Assembly (NCBI RefSeq): GCF_017104565.1 | Contig: NZ_JAAGPD010000015.1 | Coordinates: 62,001-126,000, forward strand | DNA: 64,000 nt | Direction: 5' to 3' | Source of the DNA: Paraburkholderia sp. Tr-20389 | Lineage (GTDB): Bacteria; Pseudomonadota; Gammaproteobacteria; Burkholderiales; Burkholderiaceae | Shown: one piece after another, positions 40,344 to 49,194 of the stretch | Numbering within the stretch: the first letter of the stretch is position 1 | Layout: each line of letters opens with the position of its first letter | The notes under the pieces: model-generated | Told to the model about the DNA's origin: nothing | The model's database searches: none | What the model saw: only the letters and a program-made list of their open reading frames with translations | Made by a program: the position numbers and the translations under genes

Positions 40344-40446
40344 GTATGACGCGACGCCGCGTTGTCAAGAAATGGAGCGTACGGCGGGTTGTCTGCGACT
40401 GCTTTCTACTTTTGATTCTCGTTGCATGTCGCAGACATCGGCAAGA

Positions 40447-41844
40447 TCAGATCGCCCAGCCGCCAAGATAGAACACAGCCAGCACGACGGCGATGGCGAC
40501 TGTCCCGACATTCAGCTTGCGCCATTCGCCGCTCACGACACGGCCGATCACGAGCGTGCAGAAGCCGAGCATGATGCCTGTCACGATGTTCGCGGTCAGC
40601 ACGATGAACACCGCGCACACGAGGCCGGACATCGAGTCGACCATGTCGTCCATGTGCAGCTTGCTCACGCTCGACAGCATCAGCAGGCCGACGTACATCA
40701 GCGCGGGCGCCGTCGCATACGAAGGCACGAGCGCGGCGAGCGGCGAGAAGAACATCACGACGAGGAACAGCAGACCGACGACAGCGGCTGCCAGGCCCGT
40801 CTTCGCGCCCGCTGCGACGCCGACGGTCGATTCGATATACGCCGCTGCCGGCGCACCGCCCATGAAGCCCGAGAAGATCGAGCTGAGCGAATCGGCCGTC
40901 AGCGCGCGGCCGCCGTTGATGATGCGGCCGTTTTCGTCGAGTTGCCCCGCTTGTCCCGCGACGGCGCGGATCGTGCCCGTCGCGTCGAACACGGCCGTCA
41001 TCACGAGGGCCAGCACGCTCGGCAGCACGGCGAGCGACAGCGCGCCCTTGATGTCCATCGCGCCGATCAGCGACGCATGGCCCGGCGCGCTCAGCGACGG
41101 CAGCGCAAACACGCCATGAAACGCAACAGCGGGATCGAGCAGCAACGCGAGCGCGGAAATCGCGACGATCACGATCAGGATCGAACCCGGCACACGGCGA
41201 CGGACGAGACCGAAGATCGCCGCCAGTCCGCCCACCGACATCAGTACAGGCAGCGACGTGATATGGCCGAGCGAGACGGGCAGCCCCGGTCCTGGATTCT
41301 TCACGACGAGGCCCACATCGTTCGCCGCGATCAGCAGCAGAAAGAGCCCGATGCCGATGCCCGTGCCATGCGCGACGCCCGCAGGCAGATTGCGCAGGAT
41401 CCACGAACGCACGCCCGTCACCGAGATCGCGGTGAACACGAGTCCCATCAGGAACACCGCGCCGAGCGCGACGTTCGGCTGCAAGCCCTTGCCGAGCACA
41501 AGGCCGAACGCGGTGAAGGCCGTCAGCGAAATCGCGCAGCCGATCGCAATGGGCAGACGCGCCCAGATGCCCATCAGCAGCGAGCCGAATGCCGTCGTCA
41601 GGCACACGGCGACGAACACCGCGCTGGTGTCGAAGCCCGCCTTGCCGAACATGCCCGGCACGACGAACACGGAATAGACCATCGCGAGGAAGGTCGTGAT
41701 GCCCGCGATGATTTCCTGGCGTCCCGTGCTGCCGCGCGCGGTGATGCCGAAAAAGCGGTCGATGAAGGCCGATTGCCCGTCGCGTGCGTCGTCGAACGCC
41801 TCGCTCCCGGCTTCCGCGATGCTCTGGGCCTGGGGTTCCATCAT
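40447..41844 (-). CDS. NCS2-family purine permease (AzgA/GhxP-like)
   Basis: A 465-residue inner-membrane transporter of the AzgA-like branch of NCS2, with about 13 membrane segments. Marks are [20 protein letters not shown] near residue 40, [13 protein letters not shown], and the conserved [25 protein letters not shown] region at TM10. The family carries hypoxanthine, guanine, adenine or xanthine with protons. ATG 41844 has GGAGG at 8 nt. A structured RNA candidate lies 25 nt ahead of the ribosome site and may sense purines. Confidence 0.88.
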   Translation of the reverse strand: MMEPQAQSIAEAGSEAFDDARDGQSAFIDRFFGITARGSTGRQEIIAGITTFLAMVYSVFVVPGMFGKAGFDTSAVFVAVCLTTAFGSLLMGIWARLPIAIGCAISLTAFTAFGLVLGKGLQPNVALGAVFLMGLVFTAISVTGVRSWILRNLPAGVAHGTGIGIGLFLLLIAANDVGLVVKNPGPGLPVSLGHITSLPVLMSVGGLAAIFGLVRRRVPGSILIVIVAISALALLLDPAVAFHGVFALPSLSAPGHASLIGAMDIKGALSLAVLPSVLALVMTAVFDATGTIRAVAGQAGQLDENGRIINGGRALTADSLSSIFSGFMGGAPAAAYIESTVGVAAGAKTGLAAAVVGLLFLVVMFFSPLAALVPSYATAPALMYVGLLMLSSVSKLHMDDMVDSMSGLVCAVFIVLTANIVTGIMLGFCTLVIGRVVSGEWRKLNVGTVAIAVVLAVFYLGGWAI

Positions 41845-41869
41845 GATGAGTGCCTCCTTTATCAGCGTG

Positions 41870-41906
41870 CTGAAACGGCTGCCCATGCAGGGCTCGCCGT
41901 CATCAG
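41870..41906 (-). ncRNA. Structured leader hairpin upstream of purine permease (riboswitch candidate)
   Basis: On the minus strand a 37-nt segment folds into three stacked stems, CTGA/TCAG, ACGGC/GCCGT and GCCC/GGGC, separated by short asymmetric internal loops and capped by TGCAT. It ends about 12 nt before the ribosome site of the purine permease gene. Size, position and target gene recall the small xanthine-sensing NMT1-type riboswitches reported from beta-proteobacteria, but I could not compare with the consensus. The fold is seen in sequence; the ligand is inference. Confidence 0.4.
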
Positions 41907-42447
41907 GTTCGTCTCGTTGAGTAGTCGATATGTTGTTGCGCTTTCCGTGTGGCGCGCGGGTGCGCATCGTCCTCGTTACGGCGGGTAATCCGTCGTCGGA
42001 CGATCGAATGACATCGCGTTCCGTTTTCACCAGTCCACGACACACTTTCGCGCCGTTCTTTTTATGCTGAAGCGAAGGTTAGGCGAATCGAAATATATCT
42101 CCCATCGCAATAAAAACATGCCGCGCATGTCGCAATGCTTATATCGTTTGATGCACGGGAACGATGGGCGCCGACCCGGGTGTTAACACCTACGGTTTTG
42201 CGGCATGCATCAAGACCTTCGAAAGCACTTTGTCGCGCCCGCTTTTGCCGCGCGGACGCACGCCGCTCACGGCCCGTCAATGCAGACAAAACAAGGCCCT
42301 GACAGCGTCACGGGTTAAACTCTCGGGCAAACCTAGCCTTTAACGCATTCCCGGCGAGGCTTTCGATGCCTGCAGGAATCACTGGATCGTTCCTTGCGAC
42401 AGCAGCATCTGCATCGGCCCGCCGCCCTGGCCACGGAGTCCCACTTG
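41907..42447. other. Divergent regulatory region with palindromes
   Basis: This spacer between the purine permease and the PRC-barrel lipoprotein is AT-richer than its neighbours around 42080-42150. It holds a perfect 12-bp palindrome GGTGTTAACACC (42179-42190) and ACATGC-CGC-GCATGT (42116-42130). No coding frame of quality was seen. The palindromes are operator candidates for an unknown regulator. Confidence 0.45.
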
Positions 42448-43479
42448 ATGAATGGCGGTTTCCTACGTCCAGCCTTCCGTCTTTTGCTATTGGCCGTTTT
42501 TGCGGCCCTTGCCGCCATGATGTCGGGCTGCAGCCTGTTCGGACCGACCGAGCAGCCGCCTGCGCCCATTACCGAAGCGACCGTGACGCCGCTGGTCGTT
42601 CCCGCCCTCGAGCCCGCCTCCGAACCGGAGCCCGCCGAGGCGCCTGAACCGAAGGAACCGAAGAAGCCGCGTCCGCCCGTCGTGCGCCCGCACAAGCCGG
42701 AGCCGCCGCCGCCCGTCGCCGCGCCCGCACCGCCGCCTCCTCCGCCTGCTCCTGCGCCCATCATCGTGATGCGCACGCTCGATCGCAGCACGATGCACGG
42801 CCTGCTCGACAGCGAAGTGCAGAAGTCCGACGGCAAGGTGCTCGGCCGCGCCGTCGACATGACGGCGGATGCGAGCGGCACGCCGCGTCAGATGATCGTC
42901 AATCTGCAGGGCTTTCTCGGCATCGGCGATCGCAAGGTCGGTTTCCCGTGGACCGCGTTCCGCTTCACGCCGGGCGCGAAAGGCGCGCCCATCACGATCA
43001 CGACGCCGCCGAACCAGCTCGCGGCGACGAACCGGCCCAAGCCGTCGGCGTCGCTTGCGTCGCCGCTCGCCGGCGGCGTCACGGCCGCGCCCGCGGTGCC
43101 TCCTGGACAGCTGGAACTGATGGACGCGGATGTCGAGCGTCCTAACGGCGGCAAGGTGGGGCGCGTGATCGACGTGCTGATCGATGCGAACGCGCAGCCG
43201 CAGGCCGTCGTGCTCGACGTGAGCGGCATCATCAGCGCCGATCGCCGGACGATCGCCGCGAACTGGTCGGCGCTGCGCTTCGTCACGAAGGACAAGACGC
43301 TGCGCCCGCTGATGGATCTGAACGACGCGCAGATCAAGGCGTCGCCGTCCTACGAACCGGACAAGCCGGTTCGCGCGGTTTCGCCCGCACCGCCTCCCGC
43401 ACCCGTTGCCGCGTCCGCCGCTGCAACAGGCTCTTCGTCGTCCACTGCGGCGGCTTCAACCGCACGCACTTCACGATGA
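42448..43479 (+). CDS. Lipoprotein with two PRC-barrel domains
   Basis: A 343-residue envelope protein. A signal with lipobox MMSGC (Cys28) is followed by a long Pro/Glu/Lys-rich spacer (about residues 33-110, including runs of 4-6 Pro) and two PRC-barrel units, about 118-175 (LLDSEVQKSDGKVLGRAVDM) and 215-275 (LMDADVERPNGGKVGRVIDV). The tail is Ala/Ser-rich. PRC barrels bind RNA or proteins in other settings; the role here is unknown. The rigid spacer suits a lipoprotein reaching across the periplasm. The stop overlaps the next ATG (ATGA). Confidence 0.83.
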   Translation: MNGGFLRPAFRLLLLAVFAALAAMMSGCSLFGPTEQPPAPITEATVTPLVVPALEPASEPEPAEAPEPKEPKKPRPPVVRPHKPEPPPPVAAPAPPPPPPAPAPIIVMRTLDRSTMHGLLDSEVQKSDGKVLGRAVDMTADASGTPRQMIVNLQGFLGIGDRKVGFPWTAFRFTPGAKGAPITITTPPNQLAATNRPKPSASLASPLAGGVTAAPAVPPGQLELMDADVERPNGGKVGRVIDVLIDANAQPQAVVLDVSGIISADRRTIAANWSALRFVTKDKTLRPLMDLNDAQIKASPSYEPDKPVRAVSPAPPPAPVAASAAATGSSSSTAAASTARTSR

Positions 43480-44738
43480 CGAGCCGTCCAATGGTCAACG
43501 CACGCAGTCTCCGCGCCCTCGACTGGCTCAACTTTTTCGTCGCCAACGTGCAGACGGGATTCGGGCCGTTCATTGCTTCCTACCTCGCGACGCACAAGTG
43601 GACGCAGGGCGAGATCGGACTCGCCCTCTCCGTCGGCACGATCAGCGCGATGGTGAGCCAGGTGCCCGGCGGCGCCGCCGTCGATGCTTTGCGCAACAAG
43701 AAGGGAGCCGCCGCCTGGGCGATCATCGCGATCATTCTCAGTGCCGTGCTGCTCGCGGCGAGCCCGACGGTGCTGCCCGTGATGGCCGCCGAGGTTTTCC
43801 ACGGCTTCGCGAGCTGCATGCTCGTGCCGGCGATGGCGGCCATTTCGTTCGCGCTGGTGGGACGCCAGGATCTCGGCGACCGGTTGGGACGCAACGCGCG
43901 CTGGGCGTCGATCGGCAGCGCCGTCGCGGCGGGTTTGATGGGCCTGTTCGGCGAATACTTCTCGGCGCGCGCGGTGTTCTGGCTGACGGCGGCGCTGGCG
44001 GCGCCTGCGCTGATCGCGCTGTCGATGATCACGATGCCCGAGCATTCCCCCGCGCCTGCCCGTGAGCCTTCGAAGAAGGAGCATGACGAAGCCGAAGAGA
44101 AGGAATCGATCTTCGAACTGCTGCGCGACAAGCGCATGCTGATTTTCGCGGCGTGCGTGGTGCTGTTCCACCTGTCGAACGCGGCGATGCTGAATCTCGC
44201 GGCGGGCGAAGTGACGGCGGGCATGGGGGACAACGTGCAGCTCGTGATTGCTGCTTGCATCATCGTGCCTCAGGCGATTGTCGCGATGCTGTCGCCGTGG
44301 GTCGGGCGCACGGCTGAGCGCTGGGGACGTCGGCCGATCCTGCTGCTCGGATTTTCTGCGCTGCCGGTGCGCGCGTTGTTGTTTGCGGGTGTGAGCAGCC
44401 CTTATCTGCTGGTGCCCGTGCAGATGCTCGATGGGCTCAGCGCTGCCGTGTTCGGTGTGATGTTGCCGTTAATCGCCGCTGACGTTGCCGGCGGTAAGGG
44501 GCGCTATAACCTGACCATCGGGCTTTTTGGTTTGGCTGCAGGGATTGGTGCCACTTTGTCCACCGCCGTGGCGGGGTTTATCGCCGATCGCTTCGGCAGT
44601 GCGGTTAGCTTTTTTGGACTCGCCGGTGCGGGGGCGCTCGCTGTGTTGCTCGTATGGGCTGCTATGCCCGAAACCCGAGATGCCGGGAGCAGGTTGCAGG
44701 AGGAGCCTGCACCCGAGGCTTTGAAGCGGGCTAAGTGA
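43476..44738 (+). CDS. MFS transporter
   Basis: A 420-residue inner-membrane transporter with about 12 segments. It opens LDWLNFFVANVQTGFGPFIA and has an acidic cytoplasmic loop near residue 200 (KKEHDEAEEKESIFELL) between the two halves. Substrate unknown. Translation is coupled to the PRC-barrel lipoprotein by an ATGA overlap. Codon use shifts in the last 350 bp toward T- and G-ending codons, just before repeat element C. Confidence 0.86.
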   Translation: MTSRPMVNARSLRALDWLNFFVANVQTGFGPFIASYLATHKWTQGEIGLALSVGTISAMVSQVPGGAAVDALRNKKGAAAWAIIAIILSAVLLAASPTVLPVMAAEVFHGFASCMLVPAMAAISFALVGRQDLGDRLGRNARWASIGSAVAAGLMGLFGEYFSARAVFWLTAALAAPALIALSMITMPEHSPAPAREPSKKEHDEAEEKESIFELLRDKRMLIFAACVVLFHLSNAAMLNLAAGEVTAGMGDNVQLVIAACIIVPQAIVAMLSPWVGRTAERWGRRPILLLGFSALPVRALLFAGVSSPYLLVPVQMLDGLSAAVFGVMLPLIAADVAGGKGRYNLTIGLFGLAAGIGATLSTAVAGFIADRFGSAVSFFGLAGAGALAVLLVWAAMPETRDAGSRLQEEPAPEALKRAK

Positions 44739-44754
44739 GTTTGGGTTGTGTTTG

Positions 44755-45550
44755 TCTGCGACGCAGTCGCCATTCTGGCCTTCTCGGCGCGGGCTTCGCC
44801 GTTTGGATTGGGTTCTGCATTTTCGCTTTCGCTGGCATCCGCGGTTTGTCTCTGGTTTGCTGGCGTTGCCCCTGTGCGGGGCGGCACTTACTTTCTTTGC
44901 CGCCGCAAAGAAAGTAAGCAAAGAAAGCGGGCTCACACCGCCAGCCCGTGTGATTGCCTGCGGGCCCCCAACCGGTCTCGTCCTCCACACGGCGTCGCGC
45001 TACTTCATGCCCGTTGCCAGCGTGCTAAGTCGCGCATCACCCGCTTCACGCTCCCGCGTCACGAACTGCGTTACCAGACGCCCACCGCCGCCCAGGTGGC
45101 AAACGGTGTGTAGGCCATCGCGCCGGAAGTGCACCACTCCGGACGGAAAAGCGGGATCGGTGTCGTAGGAGCGCGAACGTGTACGGTGCAACAACCTACA
45201 CACCGTTTGCCACCTGGGCGGCGCAGACGAGTCGCTGCCGCTGGCTGCCTGCGGGTAATTGAAGTGGGTGATGCGCCTGTTCAAGGCGCTGGCAACAGGC
45301 GGAAAAAGGTGCGTTGCCGTTTGAAGTGCGGGACCCGTTGGGGGCCCGCAGGCAAGCACAAGAGCTAGCGGTGTGAGCGGCTTTCTTTTGCCTACTTTTC
45401 TTTGCCGCTGCAAAGAAAAGTAGGTGCCGCCCCGCACAGGGGCAACGCCAGCAAACCAGAAGCAAAACGCGGACGCCAGCGAACGTGCAGAGCGAAACTC
45501 AAAAGGCGAAGCCCGCGCCGAGAAGGCAAGAATGGCGACTGCGTCGCAGA
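44755..45550. repeat. Composite inverted-repeat element, copy C
   Basis: 796 bp with both outer ends intact (TCTGCGACGCAGTCGCC left and complement right) and a 586-bp core at 44863-45448. The left hairpin is of the CTTACTTTCTTTGC type, the right of the CCTACTTTTCTTTGC type, as in copy A. It fills nearly all the space between two convergent genes, 16 bp and 12 bp from their stops. Confidence 0.92.
45087..45222. repeat. Central inverted-repeat cassette of element C
   Basis: 28-bp arms at 45087-45114 and 45195-45222 around an 80-bp centre containing GAAAAGCGGGATCGGTGTCG on the plus strand, the same orientation as A and B. Confidence 0.88.
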
Positions 45551-45562
45551 CAAACAAAAACC

Positions 45563-46912
45563 CTAATCAATAGCCCGCCCAGCAGTCTCGCGTACAAAAG
45601 GCAGCGCCAGCAACGAAACACCACCACATCCAATCAGATACCAGGCCGGCGCAAGCGAATTCCCAGAAAGCTGAATGAGCCAGGTAGCAAAAAACTGCGC
45701 GAACCCACCAAAGATCGACACCCCGAGGCAATAAACAATCGACATCCCGGTAGCACGAATCTCGCGAGGAAACATCTCCGGCAGCATGACGATATTAGGC
45801 ACAGCGGTGAACGCCACGAGCACGCCAAGCACGGCGACAACGCCAAGCAATACAGGCACAGTCGGCATGGCATTGATAATCATAAACGCGGGATACACCG
45901 CAAAAATCAGAAGCACCCGCGAGATCCACAACACGCGCTTGCGCCCATACCTGTCCGACAACGAGCCCGCAAACGGAGAACAGATCACCGTGACGAACGC
46001 CGCCGTCCACGACGCCCACAACGCCAGCGACATCGGCATATGCAAAATCCTGATCGCATACGTCGACAGATAAAACAGCACGATGTAATTCGCCGCCGTC
46101 CCGCCGATCGTCGTTACCACTCCCTTCGCAATCGAACCCATGTGCGTGCCGAAAATCTCGCGCACCGGCTTCGCAACCGCGGCCGCTTCGAGCACGGGCT
46201 CGTCACCCGACGACGCCGGCAGCGGCAGCGTTTCGTCCAGATGTCGCCGTATATACACACCGATCGGACCCATCGCCATGCCGATCACGAACGGCACGCG
46301 CCAACCCCAGCTTTCGAGCGCATGCGTCGACAGCATCGCGGCCAGCGCAACGCCCAGCAGCGAGCCAACCACCGTGTTCAATCCCTGGCTCACGAACTGC
46401 CAGCTGCCGTAGAAGCCACGCGTCCGGTCACTGCCGTACTCCATCAGCAGCGATGTCGATGCACCAATCTCGCCGCCCAGCGCAAAGCCCTGAATCAGCC
46501 GCGCGAGTATCACCAGCGCGGGCGCAGCGAGCCCGATCGACGCATACGTCGGCGCGAACGCGATGATCGCCGAGCCGAGCGTCATCAGCCACAGTGTGAG
46601 GCTCATCGCCGCCTTGCGCCCCGCGCGGTCCGCATACGCGCCGAGCACCACGCCGCCCACAGGCCGCATGATGAAGCCGACGCCAAACGTGCCGACCGCA
46701 AGCATCAGTTGCGCAAGCTGCCCTTCCACAGGGAAGTACAGCTTGCCGATGATCGTCGCGAAGAAACTGTAGATCGTGAAGTCGAAGAACTCGAGGCCGT
46801 TGCCGAGTGTGATCGCGGCAATCGCTTTCGCGTGGCTCGCGCGCTGCGGCTGCGCGGCGCCCGTCGATACGCCGTCGTCCGGTGTGGATGTCGATGCGGC
46901 TGTGGTCGTCAT
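45563..46912 (-). CDS. MFS transporter, metabolite:H+ symporter (MHS) family
   Basis: A 449-residue permease of the MHS group (citrate, shikimate, proline/betaine type) with about 12 membrane segments. The family marks GNGLEFFDFTIYSFFATIIG near residue 36 and the motif ADRAGRKAAMSLTL are clear. Substrate unknown. It begins 18 bp after the M20 amidohydrolase stop, so the two form an operon that likely imports an N-acyl compound and cleaves it. The stop is 12 bp from repeat element C and the last 300 bp have shifted codon use. Confidence 0.88.
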   Translation of the reverse strand: MTTTAASTSTPDDGVSTGAAQPQRASHAKAIAAITLGNGLEFFDFTIYSFFATIIGKLYFPVEGQLAQLMLAVGTFGVGFIMRPVGGVVLGAYADRAGRKAAMSLTLWLMTLGSAIIAFAPTYASIGLAAPALVILARLIQGFALGGEIGASTSLLMEYGSDRTRGFYGSWQFVSQGLNTVVGSLLGVALAAMLSTHALESWGWRVPFVIGMAMGPIGVYIRRHLDETLPLPASSGDEPVLEAAAVAKPVREIFGTHMGSIAKGVVTTIGGTAANYIVLFYLSTYAIRILHMPMSLALWASWTAAFVTVICSPFAGSLSDRYGRKRVLWISRVLLIFAVYPAFMIINAMPTVPVLLGVVAVLGVLVAFTAVPNIVMLPEMFPREIRATGMSIVYCLGVSIFGGFAQFFATWLIQLSGNSLAPAWYLIGCGGVSLLALPFVRETAGRAID

Positions 46913-46930
46913 GTCCGTCTCCCGAACGCG

Positions 46931-48103
46931 TCAGACGAGAAACGCCTGCGTGAGACGCACCCAGTAGGCGGCGCCGGTCGCAAGGCAATCGTCGTTGAAA
47001 TCGTAGCCGGGGTTGTGCACCATGCAGCCGCCCTCGCCGTCTCCGTTGCCGATGATCAGATACGCACCCGCGCATCGTTCGAGCATGAACGCGAAGTCTT
47101 CGCTGCCCGTCAACGGCTGCATGTTTTCGATCAGTCCATCGTCACCGACCCAGTCGCGCGCGACCTGTGTCGCCAACGCCGTCATCTGCGTATCGTTGAC
47201 GAGTACGGGGTAACGACGCTGATAGTCGATCTCGGCGCGCGCGCCATACACGGCCGCTTGTGCATGTACCACTTCCTGAATACGCGTCTCCAGATAGTTG
47301 CGCACCTCGGACTTCAGCGCGCGCACCGAAAGACGCATTTCCGCCGTCTCGGGAATCACATTGGGCGCTTCGCCCGCATGAATCGCACCGACCGTGATGA
47401 TCGCCATGTCGAGCGGCCCGACGTTGCGCGACACGATGGTCTGCAATGCGAGCACGATCTGCGCGCAGACGACGACGGAATCAACGGCCTTGTGCGGCAC
47501 CGCGCCGTGGCCGCCGCGCCCGATCACCTTGATGACCACGGTATCCGACGACGCCATGAACGATCCCGGCAGAAAGCCGAACTTGCCCGTCGGGAAGCCG
47601 GGCATGTTGTGCATTGCGAAGACGGCGTCGCACGGGAAGCGCTCGAACAGGCCGTCTTCGATCATTTTCTTCGCGCCCGCGAGGCCCTCTTCCGCCGGCT
47701 GGAAAATGAGGTTCAATGTGCCGTCGAACGAACGTTCCTGCGCGAGATGCTTCGCCGCCGCGAGCAGCATCGCCGTGTGGCCGTCGTGTCCGCATGCGTG
47801 CATCTTGCCGGGCAACTGGCTCGCGTACGGCAGGCCCGTCTGCTCGTGAATCGGCAGCGCGTCCATATCGGCGCGCAGACCCAGCTTGCGCGTGCCGTTG
47901 CCCACTTTCAGTTGCCCGACGACACCCGTCTTGCCCAGCCCGCGCGTCACCGTGTAGCCCCACTCGGCGAGCTTTTCCGCGACCAGATCTCCTGTCACGT
48001 GCTCTTCGTACGCAAGTTCAGGATGCGCATGTATGCGGCGGCGCAACACAATCATTTCGTCTTCGAGATCGGCGATGCCGGCAGGGATGACCATCGTGTT
48101 CAC
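46931..48103 (-). CDS. M20-family amidohydrolase (hippurate hydrolase-like)
   Basis: A 390-residue M20D metallopeptidase-fold amidohydrolase. Metal-site segments: GLRADMDALPIHEQTGLPYAS, HACGHDGHTAML, QPAEEGLAGAKKM and the C-terminal GSEDFAFM. Members cleave N-acyl amino acids such as hippurate or indole-acetyl amino acids. GTG 48103 has GGAG at 8 nt and is preferred to ATG 48094. It leads an operon with the MHS transporter and is divergent from a LysR gene. Confidence 0.9.
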   Translation of the reverse strand: MNTMVIPAGIADLEDEMIVLRRRIHAHPELAYEEHVTGDLVAEKLAEWGYTVTRGLGKTGVVGQLKVGNGTRKLGLRADMDALPIHEQTGLPYASQLPGKMHACGHDGHTAMLLAAAKHLAQERSFDGTLNLIFQPAEEGLAGAKKMIEDGLFERFPCDAVFAMHNMPGFPTGKFGFLPGSFMASSDTVVIKVIGRGGHGAVPHKAVDSVVVCAQIVLALQTIVSRNVGPLDMAIITVGAIHAGEAPNVIPETAEMRLSVRALKSEVRNYLETRIQEVVHAQAAVYGARAEIDYQRRYPVLVNDTQMTALATQVARDWVGDDGLIENMQPLTGSEDFAFMLERCAGAYLIIGNGDGEGGCMVHNPGYDFNDDCLATGAAYWVRLTQAFLV

Positions 48104-48142
48104 GCTGCTGTCTCCTTGGATGTCTGTGAGCCCAGCATAGCC

Positions 48143-48176
48143 AACCGTTTTTTTGACGGGCAGACGGGAAACGGTT
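48143..48176. promoter_or_regulatory. Dyad between amidohydrolase and LysR genes
   Basis: AACCGTTT and AAACGGTT, a perfect 8-bp inverted repeat with an 18-bp spacer in the 125-bp divergent region. Probable LysR binding region controlling the amidohydrolase-transporter operon. Confidence 0.5.
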
Positions 48177-48228
48177 ACGGTGACAACCAGCAGTTGCCAC
48201 CCGCGATGCCACCCTTCATTTGCCCGAC

Positions 48229-49179
48229 ATGAAACTGCACCAACTCAGCACGCTCGCCGCGATCGCGGAGACGGGCAGCATCCGTGCCGCCGCGCGCCAG
48301 CTGGGGCTCTCGCCCGCCGCCGTGACCAAGTCCGTGCGCGAACTCGAAGCGGACCTGCGCACGCCGCTCGTGATACGCGGCACGACGGGCGTCGCGTTCA
48401 CCGAATATGGCCGCGCGCTCGTCGTGCATGCGCGGCTCGTGCTGGGGCAACTGGCGCGCGCCGAAGCCGAACTCGAAGCGATGCGCGGCGCCGCGGCGGG
48501 CAAGCTCTCAGTGGGCGTGACGCCGTGGCTCGCACTGACGTTTCTGCCCGAGACGGTCAATCGCTTCAAGCAGAAAATGCCCGACGTGCAGTTGGAATTC
48601 TTCGAAGGATTACTGGCCGTCGTGCAACCGCGACTGCGCGACGGCAGCCTCGATTTTTCGATTGGCCGGCCGCCGCCCGCATCGCCGCAATCCGAGTTTC
48701 ATAACGTGCCGCTCTTCTCGACGCACTCGGCCGTCGTCGCGCGGCGCGGGCATCCGCTTGCCGAATGCCGCACGCTGCACGAACTGCAGGATGCGCAATG
48801 GGTGTTGAACTGGGACCCGGCAAGCCGCGAGTCGATGGCCGACAACCTGTTCCGCAAGCGCGGCATGAGAGTGCCGCACACGATCCATCTCGCGCATTCG
48901 TTCGCGATCGTGCTGGGCCTGCTTCAGCAGACGGACTTCCTCAGCATCTTTCCGTGGCCGCTCGTCGAGGTGAACATCGCGAAGGAGAATTTGCGCGCGT
49001 TGCCGCTGCGCGAAGTGGTGGACGAGACGACGGTCAGCATCACGTCGCGGCGCGGCGTGCCCGTCAGTCCTGCGGGCGCGTGCTTTATCGAATGTCTGCG
49101 TGAAGTGATCGATGAAGGCGCGCGGTCGCAGGACGCGGACCGCCGCCGTTTGTTTCATTCGATCGAACTGCTGTTTTAG
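48229..49179 (+). CDS. LysR-family regulator
   Basis: A 316-residue LTTR: HTH at residues 3-60 (LSTLAAIAETGSIRAAARQL, SPAAVTKSVRELE) and effector domain. ATG 48229 is preferred to TTG 48220. Divergent from the M20 amidohydrolase gene, the likely target. Convergent with the aldehyde dehydrogenase, 15 bp apart. Confidence 0.88.
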   Translation: MKLHQLSTLAAIAETGSIRAAARQLGLSPAAVTKSVRELEADLRTPLVIRGTTGVAFTEYGRALVVHARLVLGQLARAEAELEAMRGAAAGKLSVGVTPWLALTFLPETVNRFKQKMPDVQLEFFEGLLAVVQPRLRDGSLDFSIGRPPPASPQSEFHNVPLFSTHSAVVARRGHPLAECRTLHELQDAQWVLNWDPASRESMADNLFRKRGMRVPHTIHLAHSFAIVLGLLQQTDFLSIFPWPLVEVNIAKENLRALPLREVVDETTVSITSRRGVPVSPAGACFIECLREVIDEGARSQDADRRRLFHSIELLF

Positions 49180-49194
49180 GCCTTGTTTTAGGGC

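Noticed and set aside
45485-48232. Very long plus-strand open frame (over 900 codons)
   Set aside because: It runs antisense through the MHS transporter and M20 genes and reads as Arg/His-rich sequence, a high-GC shadow of real minus-strand genes.
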